64,000 nt of DNA from contig NZ_CP102269.1 in assembly GCF_025148635.1 (NCBI RefSeq), positions 3,782,001 to 3,846,000 on the forward strand. The letters are read 5' to 3'. Each line of letters opens with the position of its first letter. Position 1 is the stretch's first letter. This DNA comes from Butyricimonas virosa. GTDB taxonomy: Bacteria > Bacteroidota > Bacteroidia > Bacteroidales > Marinifilaceae. The notes under the pieces are model-generated. The model did no database searches. It was not told the DNA's origin and saw only the letters and a list, made by a program, of their open reading frames with translations. This document shows positions 49,814 through 59,541 of the stretch, in pieces. A program made the position numbers and the translations under genes.

Positions 49814-51655
49814 ATGAGAAAAAAGAAGATACAAATTCTCTTGTCGGTTGCCGTGTTTTTTTTCCTGATGGATGGAGCGATTCCTGTGAAGGCGCAGGAA
49901 CGTAAGCTGGGACGGGTGGAAAGACGGGCTGACCGTAATTTTGTAAGGCAGAAGTTTAATAAAGCGATGGCGCAGTATGAAACGGCTCTTAAAAAAGAAG
50001 AGAATGTGCAAAATCAAGCCGCTCTTCACTTGAAGATTGCGCGCTTGTATTTCATGGTACGGGATTATAGTTGGGCTATCGGACATTACGAGAAGGCGAT
50101 GGAGCTGGAACGGAATTTGTTCCTCGTGGATGACGTGTGTGATTACATTGATGCATTGCGTTTTCAAGGTCAGGTACGGAAAGCCGAGGCAATTTGCCTG
50201 AACAATGCCTATAAAGATCAGTATAGCAGGTACCAGCGTTACCAGAATACACTGGAGGCACTTGCCATGCGCCATTCCGTGCAGGAATTCCCCGGTTTCA
50301 CGGCCAAACGACTGTCTTTGAACACGCCGAATGCCGAGTTCTGGATCGGGAATTACGGGGAACAACCTTTCTATGCCATTAGTTATAGTAAGTTTAACGA
50401 TCCCGGAAAGTTATTTTTCCATCGTACTCACTATTACGAGTTGAAGGAGGTCGGGGAAAAGGTGATGTCGCAGAAATCACCGCGATATTCCGATTACTTC
50501 CGGAAGATTCCGGTGGATTTGCAGAATGGACCGGTAACGTTTTCTCCAGATATGCAGGTGATGGTGACCACGGTGATCGAGTACGATAAAAAGAATGTAT
50601 CGGTGGAGATGGTGGACAAAAAACATCGTCCTTTCCGTACTAAATTGTATTATTCCGTGATCAAGAGCCAGAGTAAACGTTTTGGAAGGTACATCCCGGT
50701 TTTCCCGCAAGACCCGGAAAATTCGTACGCTCATCCTTACTTGTTTAATGACGGGAAATCGTTGTTGTTCACTTCTGATATGCCGGGAGGATTTGGCGGG
50801 TTTGACTTGTACGTCGTTCATTGGGATGAAGAGACACAGGAGTGGGGAACCCCAATGAATTTGGGTGCGGATGTCAATACGGAAGGGAATGAGATTTTCC
50901 CCGTACTTTACGAAGGACGCCTTATTTTTTCCTCTAACGGGTTACCGGGTTTCGGGGGATATGACTTGTTCAATGCCGACTATGATCACGAAGGAGTAGT
51001 CCCGGGCAGTGTGCGTCATTTTCCTTATCCGGTGAATTCGGTTTTCAACGACTATTTTATGTGTCCGCTGGATTTGCGAACCGCTTATTTTGTCTCGGAC
51101 CGGGAAATGGAGTCCCGGGATGACATTTATTATTTGCAAACCGAGGAAGATTTGGGGACTCAACAGGGTGATCCTCATTTTGGGATGAGCGAAGAAAGTG
51201 CGATTCTAGGCGGGGCTTTATTACTGAACGGGGCCACGGAATCGGTTACCAAAGAAACTATTTCACTAAAACAATATGCACCGGAAGGTTTACTAATGAC
51301 TCTTTACTTTAATTTCGATTCGGATGAATTGACCAAAGAATCCATTCAATGCCTAAAGCGGTTTATTAATGAAATGGGTACTTATTATTTTTCAGAATTG
51401 AGGTTTGACGGTTTTGCGGACGAAATGGGTAGTGACAATTACAACCATGTTTTGTCTGCAAGGAGGGCGAAGAGGGTTGCCGAATTTTTGCGGGATCACG
51501 GTGTCAATATAGATTTCAATATAAAAGCTCACGGTAAGGTGAAGCTTTCTCCCGAAGAGATAAAAGAAGAAATGGGAAATCAATCGGAGGGAAATATTGA
51601 TTGGATACAGGTGAATCGTCGGGCAAGACGTGTTGAGATATATCATAAGAGGTAG
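49814..51655 (+). CDS. OmpA family protein with TPR and PD40 repeats
   Basis: A 613-residue envelope protein (signal IQILLSVAVFFFLMDGAIPVKAQ). Residues 35-120 form TPR-like helices (YFMVRDYSWAIGHYEKAMELE). A WD40-like PD40 propeller spans about 150-420 (YLFNDGKSLLFTSDMPGGFGGFDLYV, RLIFSSNGLPGFGGYDLF). The OmpA peptidoglycan-binding domain covers about 495-613 (LYFNFDSDELTKESIQCLKRF, DGFADEMGSDNYNHVLSARRAKRVAEFL). It likely fastens the fimbrial complex to peptidoglycan. Confidence 0.88.
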   Translation: MRKKKIQILLSVAVFFFLMDGAIPVKAQERKLGRVERRADRNFVRQKFNKAMAQYETALKKEENVQNQAALHLKIARLYFMVRDYSWAIGHYEKAMELERNLFLVDDVCDYIDALRFQGQVRKAEAICLNNAYKDQYSRYQRYQNTLEALAMRHSVQEFPGFTAKRLSLNTPNAEFWIGNYGEQPFYAISYSKFNDPGKLFFHRTHYYELKEVGEKVMSQKSPRYSDYFRKIPVDLQNGPVTFSPDMQVMVTTVIEYDKKNVSVEMVDKKHRPFRTKLYYSVIKSQSKRFGRYIPVFPQDPENSYAHPYLFNDGKSLLFTSDMPGGFGGFDLYVVHWDEETQEWGTPMNLGADVNTEGNEIFPVLYEGRLIFSSNGLPGFGGYDLFNADYDHEGVVPGSVRHFPYPVNSVFNDYFMCPLDLRTAYFVSDREMESRDDIYYLQTEEDLGTQQGDPHFGMSEESAILGGALLLNGATESVTKETISLKQYAPEGLLMTLYFNFDSDELTKESIQCLKRFINEMGTYYFSELRFDGFADEMGSDNYNHVLSARRAKRVAEFLRDHGVNIDFNIKAHGKVKLSPEEIKEEMGNQSEGNIDWIQVNRRARRVEIYHKR

Positions 51656-51676
51656 AATTAAAAAGTAAACGATAAT

Positions 51677-54139
51677 ATGAAGAAGACAAGAATTCATAGA
51701 GTGTGGATATTGTTCCTGCTGAGCGTTGTCACTTGTTTACAGGTGAAGGCTCAGTATATGCCGGTGGTGTTTGATAAGGTGTATGGTGATAAGAATCAGA
51801 TTCAACTGGTTTGTCCGTTGCCCGGCGATGAGGTTGCTTTAGTAGGTAAAGAAGGTCAAAAGTATAACCTGACATGGGTAGAACGGGAAGGTGGAGTCAT
51901 TTTTTCGCTTCCATTGACAGGCTTTACTGCCGTGAACGAGATTGTGGAGTTGGATAACAGCCGGGTTTTGGTGGTTGGACAGTCCAGTGTACCGAATGTA
52001 AAAGGTAAAAAGGATAAAATTACTTTATGTGGACGTATCGTGGTGATTAATCGAGGCGGACGTATCGTTTCCGATATTTATGCCGGAGATCAAGGAAGTA
52101 ATTTCTTGAAAGGTATGTTGCTGCGGAGCGGGGCGTTCGTGGTGTCCGGTTCGGAACCGAAGGGTGCGGACGGTCGCCAGGGAATCCTGTTGAAACTGGA
52201 TCCGACTGGTAGTGTGGTTTACCAGTATAAAAATGCCGGAGGTGGTTATTGTGACCAGTTTGCGGTGATGGGGAATTCGATTGAATATATTTGTGCGGCA
52301 TTCTCAGCCGGAAAGGATAAAGAGCAAGCTCTCGTGGTTCGTCTGGATGATAAGGGTAAACCTTATTACATGACGACGATTCCGGCAAAACAGTTTGTTG
52401 TGACTGGGTTGAATGCCAATATTAATGACGGTTCGGTGCTTGTGATTGGTAATTCACCGACAGATGGGGGGATTATTTACAAGATTCGCCCGGAGGGGGA
52501 CATCGTGTTCGCAAAGAATATGATTCCCGCCAACCAAGGGGCCGCTATGCTGGATCATCTTCAAGTAGCCCGTAATGGTAACATTCTGGTTGGAGGTAGC
52601 GGAAGTCAAGGATATTACGCTTTGTTGCGTAATGATGGAACAGCCTTGTATTCAGGTACGTCCAAGGGAAATGTGCGAGGAATCGGGATGAACCCGGCAA
52701 CAGGGGAATCCGTGGTGACGACTTATGACATGAGCGGACGTAGAGGCACGTTTATACGTATTCATCCGACCGGAAAAGTGGAGTTCGAGCGTTCACTAGA
52801 TGGTAATTTTGATAAAATGAAAGTGACCAATAGCGGGGAAATTTTATTGTTATCTTCTTCTGAAGGACGGGTTTGTATGTTTTCGTCCACGGGTGAAAAG
52901 GAGTTTGACCGTTACGTGACGGATAATAAACCGACAGCTTATCGTCAGGCATATACCTCTTCATCCGGGGAGTTACTTTTCTTGGGAATGGGAGGTCGTC
53001 TCGTGAAACTGGGACATGGTCTTTATGTTTCGGACGTGAAGATCACGAAACCGGTGAATGGAATTGCCACGGCTATTTTTACCATAACTCTGACCGGATA
53101 TGCCACGACGAAAGAAGGTGCGCCAATTCCGGTAAGTGTGGGATATGCTACCCAAGAGAAAACGGCTAATATTGCGAATAATTTTACACCGGTGAAAGGA
53201 AAGCTTTCGTTTACCCCGTCACGGGGAACGGCCGACCGTTATCTGGTAAAACAAGATATAGAGGTGTCCGTGAAAGCGAATAATCTGATCGAGGGAATGA
53301 AAGAGTTTGAACTTGTACTTTCGGATGCACAGCAAAGTTACTTGGTGAAACCCGTGGGTAAAGCGGTGATCGAGGATCAACAGGCTGTTGTGAAGCTAGT
53401 ACGCACGGAACAGGGAGAAGAGGGAACAAAAGATATTTTATACGAGCTTGGATTGTTTAAACCGGATGGAACTCCTTTGACAAATTCGACGGGAGCCAAT
53501 ATCATCGTGGATGGTATTTACGGGGAAGGAACTGCAGATGCGCTTGATTTTGATATGGGATTAACTCCAAGAGTGATGTTTGCCAATGGCTCGCAGAAGT
53601 CATCCTTCTTGGTGAAAACGCTGGAGGATACTCGTTATGAATTGCCCAAGACAGTCGTGATAAACTTTAATAAAGTACATTGCCTGAGTGGTTCGAATGT
53701 GGCTTTTGAAGGAGAGTTGTTGAGTTGTAGCGGGGTGGTTGTCGATCAACCGGCACGTTTAATGATTGCTTCCCTTGGCGATCACAGATTGAATAACAAT
53801 GTTGTATCGGGATTCTTCACGGTGTCTTTGGTGCGAGCTTCTGACGGGGCTTTGCTGACGAATGCCACCGGAAGTGATGTTATCGTGAATTGCGTGACGG
53901 TTCCTGATGCTTCAGCTAAAGAAGGTAAAGACTTTGTGTTTACGAATATGCATGATCTCCGCATCAGTGGTGACGGAAATCATAGTTCTGCGAACGTGTA
54001 TGGTGTGGTGCTATATAGTACGGATGCAGCGGAAAAACAAGTGAAGTTGAAAATCAAGTCTGTAACTCAACCCACGGGTGCGCAACCGATCAGTGTTTCT
54101 GATGCAGAAGCTACGGCCGAGTTTACGATCCGTAAATAA
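51677..54139 (+). CDS. Large exported protein with propeller and Calx-beta-like domains
   Basis: An 820-residue protein with signal peptide VWILFLLSVVTCLQVKAQ and no lipobox. The first 450 residues are propeller-like repeats (GSVLVIGNSPTDGGIIYKIRPEGD, GNILVGGSGSQGYYALLRNDG). From about 460 two or three Calx-beta-like modules follow (VNGIATAIFTITLTGYATTKEGAPIPVSVGY, SSANVYGVVLYSTD). I do not recognise a specific family. Calx-beta modules often occur in adhesins. It lies between the OmpA gene and the BACON-type tip candidate, so it may be a fimbria-associated adhesin or surface stalk. Confidence 0.7.
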   Translation: MKKTRIHRVWILFLLSVVTCLQVKAQYMPVVFDKVYGDKNQIQLVCPLPGDEVALVGKEGQKYNLTWVEREGGVIFSLPLTGFTAVNEIVELDNSRVLVVGQSSVPNVKGKKDKITLCGRIVVINRGGRIVSDIYAGDQGSNFLKGMLLRSGAFVVSGSEPKGADGRQGILLKLDPTGSVVYQYKNAGGGYCDQFAVMGNSIEYICAAFSAGKDKEQALVVRLDDKGKPYYMTTIPAKQFVVTGLNANINDGSVLVIGNSPTDGGIIYKIRPEGDIVFAKNMIPANQGAAMLDHLQVARNGNILVGGSGSQGYYALLRNDGTALYSGTSKGNVRGIGMNPATGESVVTTYDMSGRRGTFIRIHPTGKVEFERSLDGNFDKMKVTNSGEILLLSSSEGRVCMFSSTGEKEFDRYVTDNKPTAYRQAYTSSSGELLFLGMGGRLVKLGHGLYVSDVKITKPVNGIATAIFTITLTGYATTKEGAPIPVSVGYATQEKTANIANNFTPVKGKLSFTPSRGTADRYLVKQDIEVSVKANNLIEGMKEFELVLSDAQQSYLVKPVGKAVIEDQQAVVKLVRTEQGEEGTKDILYELGLFKPDGTPLTNSTGANIIVDGIYGEGTADALDFDMGLTPRVMFANGSQKSSFLVKTLEDTRYELPKTVVINFNKVHCLSGSNVAFEGELLSCSGVVVDQPARLMIASLGDHRLNNNVVSGFFTVSLVRASDGALLTNATGSDVIVNCVTVPDASAKEGKDFVFTNMHDLRISGDGNHSSANVYGVVLYSTDAAEKQVKLKIKSVTQPTGAQPISVSDAEATAEFTIRK

Positions 54140-54186
54140 ACAAATTCTACTCCCTTTGGGGAGGTAGTGAATGAAAAAAGAGAATT

Positions 54187-56646
54187 ATGGCAGGAAAATA
54201 TATAAACATATTGTTAGCGGGGTTATTGACTATTCTCCTACTAGCTTGCTCGGACGACAGGGATTCCCTGTCCGGGCAAGCGAGCGGGGATCCTCTATTG
54301 ACGTTCAACATGACGAGAGCGGGTGGGGATATCGTCGGTAACACGTTAGTCTATCTTTTTGATGGACAGGGAAGTGATGCTGGAAAGTTCAACCATAAGG
54401 TTCAGGAGGTAACTTACGGCCCGGATCGACTTTCGATGACTGTCGCTGCCGGGATGTGGAATATAGCTCTTGTGACTGCCAATACAGATTTTAGTGGTGG
54501 GTTGATACAACCTGTTCGCAGTGCTGCCCGCAAGGATTTGAAGATGTGGGAAACCCAGCTATCTGGAGGAACATTACCTTCTATGCCGGAATTACGCACG
54601 GCCAATATTGATGGGCAACAGGTTATTGGCGGACAAGATAATTCGGTTACAGGAACTACTATATTGTCACGAAACGTGGCTTTGGTAAAGGTGGTTATCG
54701 CTGATGCGGGAGGGTTGGATGTGAACGGGACTCATAATTTTGAACTGAAAGATGTTCCGACTACCTTGAATTGGGAGGGAGGATTGTTCCCGACGGCAAA
54801 GAGTCCTAGGGTGAGTAACACGCCAATGACCGGGACTTTCCGTGTTAAAGATAGTGTTTCATTACCGGGTCATCAACGTAGTGACACGTTGTATTTTGTC
54901 ATTCCGGCTCATAAAGGGAACGATTATTTGACTGCTAATCCGAAAGATACGACGGAGAGCCACATGAAGGTAAGTGTTGATTTGGCTTGTGAGGGTGGAA
55001 GCCGTTTTCAAAAAACGGATGTGGTTATCCCGCGGGTTCCTCGTGTAAACGGTATACTGCTTGTACGTCTTCTAGTTGGTGGAAAGTTGGATGTGACGGC
55101 TGATGTTTTGGGATGGGAGGATGTTGAATTGAATGCCGACTTATCCCAAACTCAGCTTTACACGGACAAAGCTTCCGTGGGATTGTCACATAAGGATACG
55201 CTTTACGTGAATACGAATGCCTCGGATTTCTCTGTACAATCGCCGGGAGGGTGGATTACTTCCGTGAGGAAAATAGCTAATAACGGTGTCGAGATCACGG
55301 CTAATGTGGATACTTACGTGGATAACCAACCTCGTAGTTCTTATATTACGATTAAGGCGAATAATGTGACAAAGAGGATTCCCGTGACGCAAAGACCGGA
55401 TGAAGGGACAATCAGCGTGAATAATAAACGATTGGTTTTCTGTCCGAATCTTCACGAGAACAGGCAGATTGAGATTACGAGTATCGGAGGGGACTGGAAA
55501 TTTTTGACTACGAATCCTAGGAAAGCCACAGCGAATAAACAGAATGGTGTTGCGGGAAACAGTACAGTAAGCTTTACTCGTTCTTCTGTTGCTTACAACA
55601 AGACGTTGGACGAGGGACATCTTGTTTATGGAGATACGACGGTTATCGTTAAAAATATGATGACGCTTGATACGGATACGATACGATTGACGAATTGTTA
55701 TATCTATGTTGATGATAATAATACGATTGCAGCGAAAGCTCCGGAAGGAGGAGCATCGAGTGCAGAGACTATTTCAGAGGATGTAATTGTATATGGTGGA
55801 GATAGGATAATTGAGAATTTTTCATCTCCTCAGAACTGGATTCGTAATATTTCCTGGGATTTTATTGGTCAGAAATTGACATTTACCACGGATCGTAACG
55901 TGGGAAATCCAGATCCGGAAGATGATGACGAACCTCGTTCGGGTAAGATGACATTCAGACATGCCACGTGTCCGGATTACGTGGTGACTGCTAATGTTTA
56001 TCAAGATATATTGGTGACAATTCCTCCGTTCCATTTCTTTGTGGTGAAATTTACATGGAAGAATAATGATGTAGATATTGCAGTGGAATTTGCAGGTAAT
56101 CACCTCACTAGTATTGGGGCGAATAATAGTACGTATGATAAAATACCGGTAGGTTATTCAATGCATAACCATAATAAAGGGAAAGCACCTGAGGTAATAG
56201 GCACTGCTGGTGGTACCAGTACGGGGAGGGTGTCTTTTGAGTATAGGGGACAAACCCTTTTACAGTGGGGTGGTGATGCGACAGGAGGACAAGGTGAAAC
56301 AGTTTTCTTTAATGCTCCGGTATTGGAAGGGGATGTCAATTCTCCCCGGAAAATCAAACTTGATGTTTATGCCACATGGTATACTTCCGATCGGGCTCCA
56401 GATACAATGACATTAACGATGTATGCTTATAAAGGAGGCTCGATGCAGCCAAGTGGTACTAATTTCGTTCATGTTGGAGGGGAGACTGAGCCTTTGTATG
56501 ACAAGGCGCATATTGTTATGATTACAACAACGAAAGGTGCAAGTAATTACAGTGCGACCACGGGAGGATATACTAAAGTTGCAACTATTACTTACGATCG
56601 TGTAAAACACTCGGCATCAATTAAAGTTTGGGCTGCTGTACCATAA
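54187..56646 (+). CDS. Mfa-like lipoprotein with BACON domains, tip candidate
   Basis: An 819-residue lipoprotein (signal INILLAGLLTILLLAC). The first 300 residues have the fimbrial accessory pattern (GNTLVYLFDGQGSDAGKF, MTVAAGMWNIALVTANTD, NVALVKVVIADAGGLD). From about 330 BACON-like repeats follow (DTLYVNTNASDFSVQSPGGWITS, SYITIKANNVTKRIPVTQRPD), and the last 200 residues form an unrecognised beta-rich module (FVVKFTWKNNDVDIAVEFAGN). Tip adhesins of the Mfa3 to Mfa5 or FimC to FimE kind are similarly large with varied modules, so this is a good tip candidate (inference). Confidence 0.72.
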   Translation: MAGKYINILLAGLLTILLLACSDDRDSLSGQASGDPLLTFNMTRAGGDIVGNTLVYLFDGQGSDAGKFNHKVQEVTYGPDRLSMTVAAGMWNIALVTANTDFSGGLIQPVRSAARKDLKMWETQLSGGTLPSMPELRTANIDGQQVIGGQDNSVTGTTILSRNVALVKVVIADAGGLDVNGTHNFELKDVPTTLNWEGGLFPTAKSPRVSNTPMTGTFRVKDSVSLPGHQRSDTLYFVIPAHKGNDYLTANPKDTTESHMKVSVDLACEGGSRFQKTDVVIPRVPRVNGILLVRLLVGGKLDVTADVLGWEDVELNADLSQTQLYTDKASVGLSHKDTLYVNTNASDFSVQSPGGWITSVRKIANNGVEITANVDTYVDNQPRSSYITIKANNVTKRIPVTQRPDEGTISVNNKRLVFCPNLHENRQIEITSIGGDWKFLTTNPRKATANKQNGVAGNSTVSFTRSSVAYNKTLDEGHLVYGDTTVIVKNMMTLDTDTIRLTNCYIYVDDNNTIAAKAPEGGASSAETISEDVIVYGGDRIIENFSSPQNWIRNISWDFIGQKLTFTTDRNVGNPDPEDDDEPRSGKMTFRHATCPDYVVTANVYQDILVTIPPFHFFVVKFTWKNNDVDIAVEFAGNHLTSIGANNSTYDKIPVGYSMHNHNKGKAPEVIGTAGGTSTGRVSFEYRGQTLLQWGGDATGGQGETVFFNAPVLEGDVNSPRKIKLDVYATWYTSDRAPDTMTLTMYAYKGGSMQPSGTNFVHVGGETEPLYDKAHIVMITTTKGASNYSATTGGYTKVATITYDRVKHSASIKVWAAVP

Positions 56647-56698
56647 AATACATGATGAAGGATAACTTTAGTATGAATAACGAAAATAGGATATAGGC

Positions 56699-58324
56699 AT
56701 GAAAATAGAATATATAATAGGTATACTGATCATTTGGGGACTTATTTCGTGTTCCGATAGGGATGAGAATCAGGAGCCCACTTATGGTAAAGTGAACGTT
56801 GCTCTTTCGGTAACCTTGTCGGAGCCAGAAAACGTACATTCGCTTGCCCGTTCTTACACGGACAGCGAGATCAAGAATGTGGACGTGCTTGTGTTTGATG
56901 AGGAGGGTAAGTTCATGGAGCGGGTGAAAGTGGATGGAGGGGAGTTGACACCAAGTGGGACCGAAATTTCTTTCTCCATACGTTTGGATGCTACCTCAAA
57001 ACGACGTGTCATTCATCTGGTGACTAACGGGCGTTCTCCTGATGGGGGGACGGATCGATTGAATTTTAATGATATTACTTCCGGTATGTTGGAGAGTGCA
57101 GCTATTCCCGCTTTGGGGACAACAGCGATGATTTTCGGAAGTTTGGAGGATCAAGTGATGCCTTTGATTATGTGGGGACGTGTTGAACTCCCGACAGGAA
57201 TAAATATCGTAACGAAAGCTGATGGCGTGAAGTTATTGCGTGTTGCAGCTTGTGTACAGGTAAAGAAAGGTGTGGGCGATGCCACGAACGGTTTGAATGA
57301 TTTTATCATTCAAAGTGTTACGGTGGATAAAGGATTTGATCGTGGTTACTTGACTCCCGCAAATTATTCAACAGTTGTTACTCCCGTGACGGGACGTCCT
57401 CTTTCCGGTAGTACTTTGAATTATGCAAATGGATGGTCTGACGGAGAAACTCCTTCTTTGTATATCTACGAGCGGAATTGTACTGTAGCTGATTATATGG
57501 GTGTGATTATTAAGGCCAAGTATAAAGGGAAAGAGGGGTATTATAAAGTGGTGATGGTAGATAATGGGGAGACACCTTTGAATGTCGTGCGGAATCATCG
57601 TTATATAATTACGGTGGTAAGCGTGAATGGTCCGGGATATACCAACGTGACGGATGCTATCAATTTTGCCCCGTCAAATGCCTTGAAGGTGGAGTTGACG
57701 GATGAAGATTCCGATTTCCCTTGTATCGTGGCTGACGCCCAACACCGGATGACGATGTCCAATAACGTGTTTAACTTGTACGGTAAAAACCAAACGACCT
57801 CTGTTGCTGACGGTATTGAAATTTGCACGGTATATTCAAGTCGTGGTATTACTCCTGTGGTAACGGGTGGGGCAACTTGGCTTACTAATTTACAAGTTCA
57901 ATCGTTAGGGAGTAATAAATATAAGATTACAGGAGATTTTGCAGCAGCCTCTGCAGCTGTATCTACAATCTTGACATTAACTTGTGATAATTTGTCCCAG
58001 TTTGTTGATGTTAGTTGGAACCCGGAAATCTCAACCCTAAAAGATAGCGATTCGTATGTTTTGGATTTATTGAATGTTACAAATCATAACTGGACCATAC
58101 AGATTATGAATCCGTCGTCTACTACCTGGTTGGCCTTGCATCCTACCGCCAGCTTGCCCGCTGCCTTCCCGGGTGTAGACGGTTTTTTATCGGAGCTTAA
58201 TAGTAATTATTATACTCATGCTTATCTGCATATCGGTTTCGGAAGCAACAGAAGCGGAAGGGTGCAGATGAGTTCGGTTGTTGGCGGTAAGACAAAAGCG
58301 TGTAAAATAATCATTGTTCAATAA
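56699..58324 (+). CDS. Mfa-like fimbrial accessory lipoprotein
   Basis: A 541-residue lipoprotein (signal YIIGILIIWGLISC). The N-terminal domain has VNVALSVTLSEPENV, EIKNVDVLVFDEEGKFME and RRVIHLVTNGRSP, as in Mfa/FimB-like or DUF4906-like proteins. The middle YRYIITVVSVNGPGY-type strand (HRYIITVVSVNG) is the usual end of a fimbrillin-like domain. The last 200 residues contain BACON-like strands (GGATWLTNLQVQSLG, STILTLTCDNLSQFVDVSWN). Probably a fimbrial accessory or tip subunit. Its stop is 13 bp before the small gene that follows. Confidence 0.75.
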   Translation: MKIEYIIGILIIWGLISCSDRDENQEPTYGKVNVALSVTLSEPENVHSLARSYTDSEIKNVDVLVFDEEGKFMERVKVDGGELTPSGTEISFSIRLDATSKRRVIHLVTNGRSPDGGTDRLNFNDITSGMLESAAIPALGTTAMIFGSLEDQVMPLIMWGRVELPTGINIVTKADGVKLLRVAACVQVKKGVGDATNGLNDFIIQSVTVDKGFDRGYLTPANYSTVVTPVTGRPLSGSTLNYANGWSDGETPSLYIYERNCTVADYMGVIIKAKYKGKEGYYKVVMVDNGETPLNVVRNHRYIITVVSVNGPGYTNVTDAINFAPSNALKVELTDEDSDFPCIVADAQHRMTMSNNVFNLYGKNQTTSVADGIEICTVYSSRGITPVVTGGATWLTNLQVQSLGSNKYKITGDFAAASAAVSTILTLTCDNLSQFVDVSWNPEISTLKDSDSYVLDLLNVTNHNWTIQIMNPSSTTWLALHPTASLPAAFPGVDGFLSELNSNYYTHAYLHIGFGSNRSGRVQMSSVVGGKTKACKIIIVQ

Positions 58325-58337
58325 AATTCATATGTGT

Positions 58338-58688
58338 ATGGAACTGGAAGAGATATTGCAAAAGGAAAAACGGAATGAAGAATATATTTTTCTTTATCAG
58401 GAGGATGGAAATTGGTATGCCTACGAGCATTCTGCTTTTTATTGTTATTCTCTTCTGGGAATGTTCGATGTGGATTGGTTAACCAGTACTTCCGGAGTAG
58501 TAGAGAAAAGGATTATCCGGATACGTGTTAACAACTTGGATAGGCTTTTGTACACTTCCTCGTTACAATTAATCCGGAAGCAAAGTACCGAATGCGTGCT
58601 GATGTGTAAGATTTTGTGTGGAGGTTTTCATTATTGGCGAGGATTAATACAAATGAAATTTCAAGGATTGCAAAAAGAACGAATTTAA
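58338..58688 (+). CDS. Small unknown protein at the end of the fimbrial operon
   Basis: A 116-residue protein without signal peptide (MELEEILQKEKRNEEYIFLY). The central QEDGNWYAYEHSAFYCYSLLG slightly recalls the first strands of MutS-like N-terminal domains, where a short aromatic and acidic loop follows an LF/LY strand, but the likeness is weak. It is cysteine-rich near the C-terminus (STECVLMCKILCGG). It lies between the last fimbrial gene and a strong terminator, so it is very likely co-transcribed and thus also under the phase switch. ATG at 58332 is an alternative start. Confidence 0.6.
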   Translation: MELEEILQKEKRNEEYIFLYQEDGNWYAYEHSAFYCYSLLGMFDVDWLTSTSGVVEKRIIRIRVNNLDRLLYTSSLQLIRKQSTECVLMCKILCGGFHYWRGLIQMKFQGLQKERI

Positions 58689-58713
58689 GATCTTCGTAGT
58701 TTACATAGTTGAG

Positions 58714-58753
58714 GGACTGGTTTCTATATAGTATAGGAATCGGTCCTTTTTTT
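58714..58753 (+). terminator. Intrinsic terminator of the fimbrial operon
   Basis: A 15-bp stem (58714-58728 with 58732-58746, including a few G-U pairs), a 3-base loop and a run of seven T (58747-58753). It is the clearest rho-independent terminator in the window. Confidence 0.85.
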
Positions 58754-58851
58754 GTCGGATCTTTTTATGGTGGAGAATGATTTTATTTTTATGATTCATA
58801 GGTTTGTTCATTTGAATTTCTAATTTTGTGATCGGATTGAAAATTGTATTC

Positions 58852-59412
58852 ATGCCAGAAAAGGAAGAACAGTTCTTACAACGTATAAACACGAAACAGA
58901 CAGAAGCATTTCGTGAATTGTTCAGCGAATTTTATAATTCGCTGGTTCTTTTCGCAATGGGATTTGTCGAGCAACAGGACGTGGCGGAGGATATTGTGCA
59001 GGAGGTGTTTATTGCCGTTTGGGAACGAGATGCTCGATATCCGACTTACAATGCTTTTCGTAGTTTCCTTTATAATTCGGTGAAGAATGCCAGTCTGAAT
59101 CATCTGAAACACAAGAATGTGGAGGAGAAGTATCTTGCTTCGTTGAATCTTGAGGATGAAGGGGATGATATTGATTTGAAAATGATGGAGGAAGAGTTGT
59201 ATCGTCTGTTGTTTAAGACGATAGATGAACTTCCGGATAAATGTAGGAATATCTTTTTATTGCATTTGGAAGGAAAAGGAAACGAGGAGATTGCTCTTTT
59301 GTTGAATTTATCCATATTAACGGTTAAAACACAGAAAAAACGGGCCATGTCATATATTCGGGAACGTTTGGGACGGGTGTATTTCGTGATGATGTCTTTG
59401 GGAATAATCTGA
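58852..59412 (+). CDS. ECF sigma-70 factor
   Basis: A 186-residue sigma factor from the ATG at 58852 (MPEKEEQFLQRINTKQTEAF). Region 2: LFSEFYNSLVLFAMGFVEQQDVAEDIVQEVFIAVWERD. Region 4: IDELPDKCRNIFLLHLEGKGNEEIALLLNLSILTVKTQKKRAMSYIRERLG. It is followed by FecR (129 bp) and an STN-containing SusC, the canonical arrangement in which substrate binding at the receptor releases the sigma factor. Confidence 0.93.
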   Translation: MPEKEEQFLQRINTKQTEAFRELFSEFYNSLVLFAMGFVEQQDVAEDIVQEVFIAVWERDARYPTYNAFRSFLYNSVKNASLNHLKHKNVEEKYLASLNLEDEGDDIDLKMMEEELYRLLFKTIDELPDKCRNIFLLHLEGKGNEEIALLLNLSILTVKTQKKRAMSYIRERLGRVYFVMMSLGII

Positions 59413-59541
59413 TTTTTTTATTTTGTAATGTATTGAGAATGAGTCGTCCGTAAAGAATGTTACTTTTTGGATGAAATTTCTTTTATTTTTTGTACCTCTC
59501 TTGAAATAGGTTGTTGTTCTAATTATAGAAAAGGATAAGCT

